From Fidelibacterota bacterium (GTDB lineage: Bacteria > Fidelibacterota > UBA8477 > JABMPR01), in the NCBI GenBank assembly GCA_018673925.1, contig JABHBL010000003.1, positions 1-57,380 of the forward strand: DNA of 57,380 bases. The letters are read 5' to 3'. The notes under the pieces were generated by a model. The model made no database searches, was not told the DNA's origin, and saw nothing but the letters and a program-made list of their open reading frames with translations. Made by a program: the position numbers and the translations under genes. Shown piece after piece: positions 37,698 through 47,900 of the stretch. Position 1 is the first letter of the stretch; the number at the start of each line of letters is the position of its first letter.

Positions 37698-38189
37698 TTA
37701 TTCTGTTGCAGCCTCATCCTTGGTCAAGTATTCATTAATAGCTTCATTGAAGGTTTCGAGTGCCTTCACAGGAAGATTATCAACGTTGTCATTTATACGC
37801 CGTATTACCATGCGTGTGCTACTGGCATTTGTTTTCACCGTAGTCAATTCTTTTTGCATGGTATTGATTGATTTATCTACATACATCTGGGATGAGTCCA
37901 TTTGAGCAGTGAACTCCAGCATGAGGGAATTGATTGAATCTAACTGGGCAGTCATGGCCAGTAATGCAGCCCGATCTTCCATCAGGACAGAGTCCAAAAC
38001 AGCACTCAAGCTACCGGCAAGATCTGAGACTAAAGCGTCTTTCTGTGCCTCACCCTGGGCTTGTACATACTCTACAGTAGCCAGATTAAATTTTGCTGCT
38101 CCACCTTCGGTAGGGATAAAGCTCATGGTAGAACAAGATCCTAGAAGTATTGCAGTAAGTAAAATTGTAAGTGTCATGAATTTGTTCAT
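37698..38189 (-). CDS. Small coiled-coil lipoprotein of unknown function
   Basis: 163 residues. Lipoprotein signal peptide with lipobox LLGSC (Cys19). The mature part is almost all helix-forming and polar, with heptad-like spacing (about 45-130: ALLAMTAQLDSINSLMLEF) and no Cys. I do not recognise a family. Ribosome site AAGGGG before ATG. Single-gene unit with its own terminator. Confidence 0.8.
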   Translation of the reverse strand: MNKFMTLTILLTAILLGSCSTMSFIPTEGGAAKFNLATVEYVQAQGEAQKDALVSDLAGSLSAVLDSVLMEDRAALLAMTAQLDSINSLMLEFTAQMDSSQMYVDKSINTMQKELTTVKTNASSTRMVIRRINDNVDNLPVKALETFNEAINEYLTKDEAATE

Positions 38190-38475
38190 TTTTTACCCCT
38201 TAAGTGGAAAGAGTGATGTGTGTTCTACTTGATATAGGTCACACGATATTTACTTTCGAAAAAAATAGCGATTGCCACCTGCAAGTCAAGAGAAAAGCAG
38301 AAATTATGCCAATTTCTAAAAAGTGAAAAAGTTTTCCAATTCAAAATTGAGTCGCATTGTCAAACTGAGCCCTTTCATCCGAGATCATGCATACTTTTTT
38401 CATTTCTTAGATTGGAAATTGGCAAGCTACTCTTTATTCTTTGCCCCAAATTACTTATTGAAAGAGGAATGGAAT

Positions 38476-39465
38476 ATGGAATACCGTCGTTTAGGAAGCT
38501 CAGGTTTAAAAGTAAGCACCTTGTCATTTGGTTCATGGGTCACATTTAAGGCCCAGGTTGATCTGCCCCTGGCAGTAGACATGATGAAAACTGCCTATGA
38601 TGAGGGCGTCAATTTTTTTGATAATGCAGAAGTATATGCCGATGGCGCCTCAGAAGAGATCATGGGTGACGCACTCAAGCAACTGGGCTGGGGCCGAGAT
38701 ACCTTTATTGTTTCCTCTAAGGCTTTCTGGGGCGGTCAGCTACCCACGCAGCGGGGTTTAAGCCGTAAACATCTTACAGATGCCTGTCATGCCGCTCTAG
38801 GCCGACTCAAAGTTGACTATCTCGATCTATTTTTCTGTCATAGACCTGATGAGTCCACTCCAATCGAGGAAACCGTGCGTGTCATGACCGATCTTATTCA
38901 TCAGGGTAAGGTTCTGTATTGGGGCACATCCGAATGGAGTGCTCAGCAAATCATGGAAGCATATGGTATTGCACGGCAATATGGACTTATTCCCCCTACC
39001 ATGGAACAACCTGAATACAATATGTTCCGTCGCGACTTTGTGGAATCTGATTACCGACGGCTCTATGCAGAAATAGGTCTCGGAACCACTATCTGGTCTC
39101 CCCTTGCATCAGGACTGCTCACCGGGAAATACAGTCAGGGAATCCCTGATGATGCCAGAGTTAATCTACCGGGATATGGTTGGTTGAAAAAAATGGTTGA
39201 ATCACCTGAAGGTCAGGCAAAAATTCAGAAAGCTGGAAAACTCCAGGAGATAGCCAACGATATTGGTCACTCCCTGACAAATATGTCTTTGGCCTGGTGT
39301 GCAGCCAACCCCAATGTGAGTACAGTTATTCTGGGAGCTTCAAAAATGTCCCAATTGACAGACAATTTAAAAGCATTGGATGCGTTACCGTCATTGACGC
39401 CCGAAGTCATGGATAAGATTGAAAGTGTTTTAGGTAATAAACCAGCACCGCCGCCACAATTTTAG
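38476..39465 (+). CDS. Aldo/keto reductase (Kv-beta/YghZ-like)
   Basis: 329 residues from ATG 38476, which has GAGGAA upstream and begins with the family's usual MEYRRLGSSGLKVS. Extended upstream starts would add 51 residues with no family match. TIM barrel with the catalytic tetrad: Asp and Tyr in DNAEVYADG, Lys in VSSKAFWGG, His in FFCHRPD. The C-terminal NADPH site is ASKMSQLTDNL. Reduces aldehydes or ketones with NADPH; substrate unknown. The 286 bases between it and the divergent lipoprotein gene contain no gene I can support. Confidence 0.92.
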   Translation: MEYRRLGSSGLKVSTLSFGSWVTFKAQVDLPLAVDMMKTAYDEGVNFFDNAEVYADGASEEIMGDALKQLGWGRDTFIVSSKAFWGGQLPTQRGLSRKHLTDACHAALGRLKVDYLDLFFCHRPDESTPIEETVRVMTDLIHQGKVLYWGTSEWSAQQIMEAYGIARQYGLIPPTMEQPEYNMFRRDFVESDYRRLYAEIGLGTTIWSPLASGLLTGKYSQGIPDDARVNLPGYGWLKKMVESPEGQAKIQKAGKLQEIANDIGHSLTNMSLAWCAANPNVSTVILGASKMSQLTDNLKALDALPSLTPEVMDKIESVLGNKPAPPPQF

Positions 39466-39478
39466 AAAAGGCACTGGA

Positions 39479-42079
39479 CTATTTGAGGATAAAGTCCAAA
39501 CCTTCTACAAAATCGCCGTCAGCACTTGCTGTGACTGTGAACTCAATTTTTCCAGGTTCTGAGTTTACACCAAGGAACTCAAGTTGACTTTCATCCACCC
39601 AGGCTTCGTAGTCTCCTGGGGGAATTTCCATAGAATAGTATGACCCATCAGCAAATGTCCTTAGTGTCGATTCGTAAGTGCCCTCAACAGCCTTTACATG
39701 AATTCTCAAACCAGAAATGGGGAGTAGAGTACCGTCTACCATTTTATCCACCCTACCATCAATAATTCCTGTAGTAAAAAATGGAATATCCAAAATCTTA
39801 AAACTATTGGGGTCTAGAATGACCGAAAACTCTTTGAGTTTTGGCATTAGGAGGGGATTCATGATGTTTGATTCATTAATTTCAAAGTTATAGCGACGAT
39901 AGGGTTGCAGCTGAGATAAGCGAGATATCCCAGATTTGGACAATTGACGTGCCGATGCCCGCTTAATACTTATTGCGTTTCCGGGGAGTACCTCTTCACC
40001 CTCATCATATCCACCAGAGTTGTCTTCATCTACAAACATCCGGATTGAAGCACCTGCCCGTCCAACCTGTTGACGATTATCCCAGAGGAATTCACCATTT
40101 GGTCTGTCCAAGGCTATGGATCCTCTGATGGTCTGAGTCACGGAATGAGTTTTATTGGCATGTTCAATGGAACTAATACTTCTGAATTTTTCGGCATCCC
40201 ACGAAATTCCCAACTCATAGGTGTTACTTGTGGTGATTAAATCTGCTCCTACAGCAAATTGAATCTTGAGTGATTTTGATATTTGCTTAATTATCTGAAA
40301 ATTATAGGACTCAAAATTCCCAACAACTGTGTTATAAAACAAATCACTTCTCAGGTATGTACCACGGATGAGCGCATGATATAGGGGATTTCTAGGGACC
40401 GAATAGACGACACTGAGATGGGCATCGCTGTGATTTACCTGGGATTCACCATATAAGACTCTTTCCTCTTTTAGCCCATATCGGATTCTAAATCCCTTAA
40501 TATTATTACTAAAATCAATGTTGAACCCTACTTCATCAAAATCGGAAAATTTCCTCCAGTTACCATCGAGACGTGTGATGATTGGATTGGCAAAGAGGGG
40601 AACTGGAAAGTAAATACCTGTGTTCAAGGTGTGACTATAACCAAGTGGATTCTGCTCCCCTTTTTTCTGAAAGTAGGTATAGTCAAAATTCCAGGAAGAA
40701 TTTTGCGAACCGCGTCCCTGGGTAGTAATCTTATAAAACGACCCATAGACTAGATCCAGATTGAGCAAAAAATCACCACCGACACGGCTTGAGAACTGAT
40801 TATAAAATATGGGTCTGTTTTGATTCTCTTTGCTGCCATAGTCAAGACCAAGTTTAGAGCTCAACCATTTATTGACTCCGTATGAAACTGCTAATTGACT
40901 GAGATCTCTTTGTTCAGTATCCGTTGGATCAATATTCGTCTGGACACCACTATTCAGGTGGTATCTTAATTCACCTGGAGGTAAAAAGCTAAAAGGGATA
41001 TCCACCTGCCGGTCCAATTCGATGATATGTCCCTGTTTGGCATAAATCCTAATTTTAAATCTGGATATTCCATAGTTGAGAGGAACAAAAAATCTATAAT
41101 AGCCAACATCATCCGCAATGGCGACTTCAACGAGACGATCATTTTGGTACAGCTCAATTTCTGCCTCTGGATCCGTATTTCCATCAATAATGTATTGGTC
41201 AAATGAAGTCTGGGTCACAATGGGCTCATTGGAAACACTAATCCCATGTATGCTTCTCTGATTTAGACCCTTGGAAGTCAATGCACCAATGCTGGTCCTG
41301 GTAAAATAGGGGCTCTTATCCTGAACATAACGCCATCTTACACCACTCATCTGCGCACTGGCACCAAATTCATTAGCGGTCGTGATAACCGTTCCCTGAA
41401 CATCACCGAAAAGAAGTTCACCCCCAATTGATGTGTTCAAATTCAGGTTTGCGGCATTTTTAGATGCTGTGCTAAATAGTGTGTAATCAAGAAGCCCACC
41501 ATCCAGTAGACGTTGTTCTCTCTTGTGCATTAGTGGATACCATTCATCTGATACCTGAGTATACTGCATCCTTCTCTGCTGACTTCTTCTATTCTCATAG
41601 CGGCTGATGATGGGAAGGACATCTTTGGTTTCCAGTTTTAAAATTAATCTACTCAGGTCAATGTTCAGCTTTAACCCGAAAAGTTCTTCAAAGACATTTG
41701 CTTTGACGAAAAAGTCTACATCTTTTATTAAAAAGTCTGAGGCATACAACGTCGTTTTTTGGTCCTTCAGATATGCAGAATAATTTGCAAAATCCAACAG
41801 GTAGGTATTGTCTTCATGTAGATAGTAGCCACTTACACTAAAACTTTTAGGACTTAATGTGTAATTAATTGCGAGGAGCTCGAAAAGCTCGGTAAGGGGA
41901 AAAAAGAAATCGCCATCTTTTGCGATGGCAACCATTATTTCATCAATGACACCTTGATAGCGGAAAGAGAGATAGACCTCATCTTCCCAGCTTTCAGAAG
42001 ATTCGTCTTCGGCTGCAATGGAAAAGCTTCCAGCCCATAATATGCTGAGAGCGATTAAAAATCGAGTGAGGAAATTCAA
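39479..42079 (-). CDS. Outer-membrane usher-like protein
   Basis: 866 residues, TTG start. Signal peptide, then an N-terminal domain (EVYLSFRYQGVIDEIMVAI) and a long barrel of alternating strands. The stretch YYRFFVPLNYGISRFKIRIY and FSFLPPGELRYHLNSG matches the plug/barrel edge of fimbrial ushers. The C-terminus has two beta-sandwich modules, one carboxypeptidase-regulatory-like (PISGLRIHVK...GSYYSMEIPPGDYEAWV). Ushers assemble fibre subunits delivered by a periplasmic chaperone. The chaperone-like gene ends directly upstream (TAA then TTG). Usher assignment rests on pattern and neighbours. Confidence 0.72.
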   Translation of the reverse strand: MNFLTRFLIALSILWAGSFSIAAEDESSESWEDEVYLSFRYQGVIDEIMVAIAKDGDFFFPLTELFELLAINYTLSPKSFSVSGYYLHEDNTYLLDFANYSAYLKDQKTTLYASDFLIKDVDFFVKANVFEELFGLKLNIDLSRLILKLETKDVLPIISRYENRRSQQRRMQYTQVSDEWYPLMHKREQRLLDGGLLDYTLFSTASKNAANLNLNTSIGGELLFGDVQGTVITTANEFGASAQMSGVRWRYVQDKSPYFTRTSIGALTSKGLNQRSIHGISVSNEPIVTQTSFDQYIIDGNTDPEAEIELYQNDRLVEVAIADDVGYYRFFVPLNYGISRFKIRIYAKQGHIIELDRQVDIPFSFLPPGELRYHLNSGVQTNIDPTDTEQRDLSQLAVSYGVNKWLSSKLGLDYGSKENQNRPIFYNQFSSRVGGDFLLNLDLVYGSFYKITTQGRGSQNSSWNFDYTYFQKKGEQNPLGYSHTLNTGIYFPVPLFANPIITRLDGNWRKFSDFDEVGFNIDFSNNIKGFRIRYGLKEERVLYGESQVNHSDAHLSVVYSVPRNPLYHALIRGTYLRSDLFYNTVVGNFESYNFQIIKQISKSLKIQFAVGADLITTSNTYELGISWDAEKFRSISSIEHANKTHSVTQTIRGSIALDRPNGEFLWDNRQQVGRAGASIRMFVDEDNSGGYDEGEEVLPGNAISIKRASARQLSKSGISRLSQLQPYRRYNFEINESNIMNPLLMPKLKEFSVILDPNSFKILDIPFFTTGIIDGRVDKMVDGTLLPISGLRIHVKAVEGTYESTLRTFADGSYYSMEIPPGDYEAWVDESQLEFLGVNSEPGKIEFTVTASADGDFVEGLDFILK

Positions 42080-42910
42080 TTAGATTTTGGTGAAACTGCC
42101 TCGGATCGTCTGGGGTTCGCTCGGGACAATTTCATTCGCAGGGATATCTGACCTTCCAGAGGTCACGGTTAATACGACATCATATTCACCCACGGCAAGA
42201 TCGCTGATATCCATAGTAAGACGCCTCAATCCATCATAATAGATGGATACGAATACTTTCTTTTCCTGGACAAGTTTGCCAGCACCATCAAACACTTCAG
42301 CGTGCATGGTGCCTAAGAAGGGTGCGTTACCACTTTTGGTATAATCAACAAATATGTTTGCCACCTGGTCATCGATGACGGGACGGAGTTTAAAGGGGAG
42401 AACTCCGGAAGTCAGCTCTCCAGATTTATAAAAGATTGAAGTAATCTGGTTAAACTGCATGGTGATCTGCGTGCTTATTCCAGTTTGATTTACCGCACCT
42501 ACCTCGGCGCTTACAGCACTTGATGTAGTGACCAATCTGGACCAGTACATCCCAGGCTCAATACCTCTCGGAGGTTTGGCTGTGACTCTGACGATTTGTC
42601 TTTCACCAGGTCCCAATACAAAATTCTTTGGAAAGCCTCTCAACCAACTTGTGGCTGAGTGTAATGCTTCTTCGTTTGCATCATCGTAGATTAACTCAAT
42701 ATCACCTGCATCATTTGCTTTTGGGTAGGCAAATTTAAAAGCCAGTTTGACTTCCTGAGGATCTTTGGAATTATTCATAATTAAAATAGTTTCAAAACGT
42801 TGTTTGCTGTCGAGAAAGGCGGATGTTGGTGAAATAGCTACCTGAGAAAACAGGCTGGAAAACATCATGATAAGTGTCAACACAACAAGGGTCATTCTTC
42901 TGGTAATCAT
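42080..42910 (-). CDS. Periplasmic pilus-chaperone-like protein
   Basis: 276 residues. Signal peptide to about residue 22. The Ig-like N-terminal domain follows the PapD pattern: AISPTSAFLDSKQRFETILIMNNS, then FVLGPGERQIVRVTAKPP, the strand that in PapD-type chaperones binds subunits. A second beta domain follows (GVLPFKLRPVIDD). It should hold DUF4402-type subunits in the periplasm and pass them to the usher encoded next. GAGAG before ATG. No sigma-54-type box is visible in its own leader (42911-43010). Confidence 0.75.
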   Translation of the reverse strand: MITRRMTLVVLTLIMMFSSLFSQVAISPTSAFLDSKQRFETILIMNNSKDPQEVKLAFKFAYPKANDAGDIELIYDDANEEALHSATSWLRGFPKNFVLGPGERQIVRVTAKPPRGIEPGMYWSRLVTTSSAVSAEVGAVNQTGISTQITMQFNQITSIFYKSGELTSGVLPFKLRPVIDDQVANIFVDYTKSGNAPFLGTMHAEVFDGAGKLVQEKKVFVSIYYDGLRRLTMDISDLAVGEYDVVLTVTSGRSDIPANEIVPSEPQTIRGSFTKI

Positions 42911-43012
42911 ATCAATCTCTCAATTAGGTAAAATTATTTCTCTAGTGTCTTGATATATTAATCTAGATAAAGGCAGGAAGCCAACCCGAAATGGGGTGAA
43001 AACAAACTCCAC

Positions 43013-43048
43013 AAAAAAAGAAAGGGCTGTGATAATCACAGCCCTTTC
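43013..43048 (-). terminator. Rho-independent terminator after the first DUF4402-type gene
   Basis: Minus strand: GAAAGGGCTGTGA, loop TTA, TCACAGCCCTTTC, then TTTTTTT. It ends the single-gene unit at 43075 before the chaperone-usher operon. Confidence 0.93.
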
Positions 43049-43074
43049 ATGGTCTCGTTTAGGAAATCTAAATT

Positions 43075-43644
43075 TTACTGATAAACCAGGGTCATTGACC
43101 AGGCACCACCACCATTACCACCAGTACCAGAACCATTACCTGTTGCAGTTGAGTAGGCACCAGGACTTTGGGCAGCAGCAACTACTAGGTCGCCACCAAT
43201 CCAGAAGTTATAAGTTCCTGTACCACCACCACCAGCAGTACCACTCAAGTCAACAGTGGATACACCACTAGTGAGGGAAGTAGCTGAGGCAGGTTGTGTT
43301 GTGATGTGACCAATAACGTCAGCAGTAAATGTCATGTTTTCAGTAGAGTTACCTAATACTGCTGTAGCATCAAAGGCAACTGTAACTGTAGCACCTTCTT
43401 CTCCAAGAATAGCAATGTTACCTGGAGTGGTTGTTCCACTAACATTGGCGTGTGCGGCTCCACTAAGTGGATCAACGGTAGCAGTTGTACTCTTTGTTAC
43501 ATCACCGATAGCAATGTCAGTATTAGCTGTAAAACTAAGAGCAGTTACTGCGACTGTAGCTGTGACATCAAGATTTTCATCCTGGGCAAAACTAAAACTG
43601 GCTATGAGTGTTACCATTAAAACTATAAGCGTCATCTTTTTCAT
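43075..43644 (-). CDS. DUF4402-type exported subunit (possible major fibre subunit)
   Basis: 189 residues from ATG 43642-43644 (signal peptide MKKMTLIVLMVTLIASFSFA). The mature protein is an all-beta, Thr/Ala/Gly-rich, Cys-free domain of DUF4402 style (LSFTANTDIAIGDV...GNIAILGEEGATVTVAF) ending GGAWSMTLVYQ. The final strand has the alternating hydrophobic pattern seen in donor-strand fibre subunits. It has its own sigma-54-type promoter and terminator and precedes the chaperone-usher operon, as expected of an abundant subunit. The fibre role is an inference. Confidence 0.72.
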   Translation of the reverse strand: MKKMTLIVLMVTLIASFSFAQDENLDVTATVAVTALSFTANTDIAIGDVTKSTTATVDPLSGAAHANVSGTTTPGNIAILGEEGATVTVAFDATAVLGNSTENMTFTADVIGHITTQPASATSLTSGVSTVDLSGTAGGGGTGTYNFWIGGDLVVAAAQSPGAYSTATGNGSGTGGNGGGAWSMTLVYQ

Positions 43645-43714
43645 TTTCTCTTCATCCTTATTCAATTTTCAAATTTTCAAATGTTCGTTTCTCCGTCGAA
43701 CTGGCATCAATATA

Positions 43715-43730
43715 TTCAACAATGATGCCA
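43715..43730 (-). promoter_or_regulatory. Sigma-54-type -24/-12 promoter of the DUF4402 gene
   Basis: Minus strand TGGCAT-CATTG-TTGAA, the same layout as the boxes at 51441, 52884 and 54596. GG and TTG have the exact -24/-12 spacing. The predicted transcript would start near 43704, 60 bases before ATG. Confidence 0.72.
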
Positions 43731-43837
43731 AACCTAGTGATCTATGTCTAAAACCCTGTGCTACAGCGTGTTACGGGAGTTTGAGTGATTAAAAACCAAT
43801 ATTGATTACATTTTTAGTCATGAAATGGTCAGCATTA

Positions 43838-43877
43838 TATGACAAGAGGTAGTGACAAACTGTTCTTAAAATATGAC
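43838..43877. promoter_or_regulatory. TGAC-rich direct repeats upstream of the DUF4402 promoter
   Basis: Three copies of TATGAC or AGTGAC at 43838, 43851 and 43872, 110-145 bases before the -24 box. They resemble the half-site of the activator sites elsewhere in the region, but are direct repeats, not the N17 inverted repeat. Confidence 0.35.
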
Positions 43878-43900
43878 AGGTGTGATTTGTGAAGCTTATA

Positions 43901-44485
43901 CTAATAGTATTGGACGTATAAATCTACAGTACCTGAATAGGCACCTGAAGCAATCATCCCTACATCGATGGTCCCATATACATAGAGGTAGGCAGTAACT
44001 ATTTGTGGTGTGTGGCCACTACTTGGTGGGGTTGGTGGAGCACCAGCAGGACCACTCTGTCGTTCTTTCATTTGAAATCGAGCCGTATTGCCAGTTGCAG
44101 TCTTGGCCTGGTTGATATCATTGACTCCATAATTCGCATAGGCAAATGTAAGATTGAGTGGCATTGTTTGAGCAGGGTAAGAGACATGTACCAGGTTTGT
44201 GGGAGCTACCAGCGTTACTTCAACATCCAGCTCTTCATTTCCACTAATAGCAAAGATACCCATACCCCCATCACCAAGCCCAATAGCTGTTATTCCATCC
44301 CCAGCCATTACTTGGGGGAAAGCCATATCCGCATCTTTAGTAGCATCAAGGGAACTGGCAACGTGAACACTAAAATTAATTGTCTGGCCTGACAGAGATT
44401 GTACAGACATAATCATAAGTAGAATACTCATGATGATTAAGTGTAGAATATTGTATATGCTTTTAGTCATGATTTGTTTAAACAC
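43901..44485 (-). CDS. DUF4402-like exported subunit, second
   Basis: 194 residues from GTG 44483 (ATG 44468 is possible; no good ribosome site decides). Hydrophobic N-terminus (residues 14-32). The mature part is beta-rich: INFSVHVASSLDATKDADMAFPQVMAG, then a glycine patch, and it ends in YSGTVDLYVQYY, again a hydrophobic final strand. It lies 3 bases after the third subunit gene, in the operon of the giant adhesin. Minor or tip subunit is an inference. Confidence 0.65.
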   Translation of the reverse strand: MFKQIMTKSIYNILHLIIMSILLMIMSVQSLSGQTINFSVHVASSLDATKDADMAFPQVMAGDGITAIGLGDGGMGIFAISGNEELDVEVTLVAPTNLVHVSYPAQTMPLNLTFAYANYGVNDINQAKTATGNTARFQMKERQSGPAGAPPTPPSSGHTPQIVTAYLYVYGTIDVGMIASGAYSGTVDLYVQYY

Positions 44486-44488
44486 ATC

Positions 44489-44983
44489 CTAATTGTAATC
44501 CACTTCAACAATAAAATCTCCATCGTATTGTCCAGGAACCAGACCTACCAGACTGAAACGACAGCCAACCCACATATAATAAACACCTGATGCATTCAAA
44601 ATGACATTTTCAGGATTGGCCGTGAACAGGATAGAAGCAGATTGGTTGTTTTCCGGACTCCCACTCAACATGTAGTTCATCAGCAGGGGTTGGCTTGTTT
44701 CAAGATTGGTCATGGTTACCTGTACAGAATAGGAAACCTGGATACTTGAGTTGGCCTGTCCCTCCAATCGTAATACACCTGCACCGCCATCGGTAATAGG
44801 TGAAATCACTTTTTCTTCCTGCCCAGGTAATACAATCCCGGCATCAATATCGGAAATCGTGATCACCTCGATCTGATCCATGACATTGGCCGAGATATTA
44901 AGTTCAACTGTAGATTTATTCTGTTGGCCAAAAAGACCTGATCCCAGAATGAATAAAACAAATATGTACTTGGCCAGCCTCAT
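44489..44983 (-). CDS. DUF4402-like exported subunit, third
   Basis: 164 residues. Signal peptide MRLAKYIFVLFILGSGLFG. The mature domain has the DUF4402 run of strands (STVELNISANVMDQIEVITI, DIDAGIVLPGQEEKV) and ends DGDFIVEVDYN. Overlaps the stop of the adhesin gene by 4 bases (ATGA), so it is made with it. Confidence 0.7.
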   Translation of the reverse strand: MRLAKYIFVLFILGSGLFGQQNKSTVELNISANVMDQIEVITISDIDAGIVLPGQEEKVISPITDGGAGVLRLEGQANSSIQVSYSVQVTMTNLETSQPLLMNYMLSGSPENNQSASILFTANPENVILNASGVYYMWVGCRFSLVGLVPGQYDGDFIVEVDYN

Positions 44984-47900
44984 CGTAATAATATCATCTT
45001 CTTCGTAAAGTATTTATTGTCGATTTGCATCTGACAGAAATATATGCCGCTACTGCGGCCAGTGGCAAGCCAGTTCAGTTGGTGTTGGCCAGCGAAATAA
45101 AGTTTATTTTCAACAAGTTGATCAACGACTCTTCCTTTTACATCATATATCGTTGCAGTAACCCTTCCTTCAAGAGGAATTGAAAATGGGATGATAGTGC
45201 CGTTATTGAAAGGATTTGGATAGTTCTGACCCAGGGCAAAATCCTTGGGAATCTCAGGAAATGCATTGCCGGGATCGACACTGAGTATAAACCGAGGTCC
45301 ATCTCCCCCGCTCTTTTTCAACAGTTGAAAAGGTTCAGTTCGTGTGAGCGCTTTTGAAGGAACTATTGAATCCAGAGGTCTTTTGGAGAGACTGGCATAG
45401 TCAAATTCGTAGTAATCATTTTCAATCAGATCAATTGATTCTCCGGTTTCTAGATCCTCCAGTGTCAGGGTCCATTCCGGATGCATGCCCTCGAAACGAG
45501 GCCATGAGATTCGATAGATACCTGAGAGCGGATTGCTGTCTACATGTCCATCCACGTAGATAGGAATTTCCAGGGGGCGACCAAATCTGTATGGATGGGA
45601 TTGGATGGCGAGATAACTATTATCGTAACTCTTTGTGTAGAGGTCTAGATAGGTATCAGTTGGGGGAACAAGATAATAGGCATCCCTAATGTCTTTATGT
45701 ATTGATCCAGTCTCATTGAATTGTATGTGAGTCGAAGCGCTTAGCGTATCGGACTCTAGCAAAAACATAATCAACGGATCTGGGTCACTATTCTGTTTAT
45801 AAAAGACCCCACCAGTGGTCTTAGAAGACTTAGGAACTTTTAATGATGGACCAGCGGCATTGGCTTTAACCCAGAATCCCTGAAAAGGTGGGATAAGACC
45901 ATCACCAAGAGATCCTGATGAGCCATTCCACGTCAGGTATGCCCCTGCCCCTGAATTGGCCGTATGATCCCAGATGTAAATCACGTTGTCCATGTTTGTC
46001 TTGGTCCAACCTGCATCATCCCAGTCAATGGCAGCAGCGAAGGGGTTACCCACCAAATTCCAACCCGTATCGGCTAATGCTGTATAAGTCACGCCGAAAT
46101 CGAATATGCCTGCAGTGCCTTCTTCCTCATCACCGCTTACATCCAGGGTGATAGGAAGCGGATCCGAATAGGCTGCATCCCCTCCAATGGAACCAAAGAC
46201 ATAAACAAAAAGACCTCGACCTGCTGTTGTAGCATTTGTAGAATTGGTGGGTTTTCGCCATCTCTGATTGTCTGTCCCTGTATAGGATTCATCGTAATAT
46301 AAGATTGAGGGTGAGCCAGTAGCAGAATCTGATCCTGTGTAGCCCTGGGTGAAAATATTGTTAAACAAATCACCATAGGTGGAAGCTACTGGTGAAGCAA
46401 GCAAACGCCAGCCAGTGGTACCTGTAATTTCTCGTTCAGACCGAATAGTTCCTGATGTAATTGATTTCGTGTTGGCGATGAGAGAAGAGCCTGAAGGAAC
46501 AATCAGACTGCCCGTGGTTAATGTGAGGGTACTGGTTATTTCAGTATTTCCATCAAGACGAACGCCAGAGGAATTATCAACAGTTAAATTATAAAGGGTC
46601 AGTGGACTGCTCAAAACCTGCTGAGATGAACCATCCATCTCATAATACTTAATACTACTGGCTGCTATTCCCAGGTTACCGCTGACACGAACCGTGTCAT
46701 TGGCTCCACCTAAAATGGTGCCTGCGCCTAGTAAATCACCTAGGATATCAAAACTGATACTGCCACTCAGGCTTACATCTGCACCTGATTCGATGGTGAG
46801 AGAAGCCACCTGTTGATTATCTGTATTAATGAGTGGGTATCTAGTACCGTCTGCGGGGTTGGCAGGTATTAAAACTGCATCTGTCAAAACGGGTATGGTA
46901 TTAGCATCCCAATTGACAATTGTATCCCATCTGGTTGTATAGGAATCATTGCCTGGATCACTTTCCCAAATATTGGTGTAGGCATTAAATTGAACCGTGG
47001 CTACATCGGTCATGGCATTTCCATTGAGGACACCACTAATGGTCGCTTCTTCCACGGTAGAAGAAGATTGAAGCAGCTGAGTGTAGGTTCCATTCCCGTT
47101 ATCTGTAACTGATCCCAAAAGCGTACCAGCAGTCGTGATCAAATTAACTGTTTCTCCCCCACTGGAATGGTTATTACCTCCAGCGTCCTTTATTTGGACT
47201 GTAATTGTGGAAGTACTGACAGCATCATTTTCTAATACTGTTGGATTAGCTGAGATGGTTGATAATCCTGCGCTGGCAGGTCCAGATTCAACAGTAAAGG
47301 TATTACTCGTTCCATAAATATTTCCCGATGTATCAGTAGCAGTAATGGTGTAGTTTCCAATACTGCTAATGGCCATTGTATAAGAAGAGAGCACTCCAGC
47401 TATGAAGTTTGAGGTCACGCCGCCACCATTACTGAGTGTTCCCGTAGAAGTGATGGTCGCAGAGGTATCAAAATTCGCATCCGCGGTTTGGGTACCATCT
47501 ACTGCTGATATCTTGATATTGAAGTCCACACCAGCAGTTTGAGTCAGAATATTACCCCCACTAAGTTTCTCAACAAGAAAAGTGGTGTATTGACCCGCCA
47601 CACTGGTAGAAAAGGTGCTACTCACTGCCAATGTTAGTCCTGAGCTGTTTGCAGTAAGGATAAAATCGTCAGCAGCATTGATAGCTAAATCGCTGAATGA
47701 AACTTGACCTGCGGCATCGGTGTTTAAGCTCGTTGTACCTGAAAGCGTACCAGTGCCAGTAGTGATAGCAATGGAAACAGAGGTTCCAGCGATCTCCATT
47801 GTATTTCCATTGGTATCCTGAATTTCTGCAATAACACTGGGGAGTAACTCATTTACTGTCCCATTGGTAGGCTCTTGAGTATAGACAACTTTAGTCGGTG

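Noticed and set aside
42911..43010. A sigma-54 promoter in front of the chaperone-usher operon
   Set aside because: TTGGCTTCCTGCC is present, but the GG and GC spacing is too short for a -24/-12 box.
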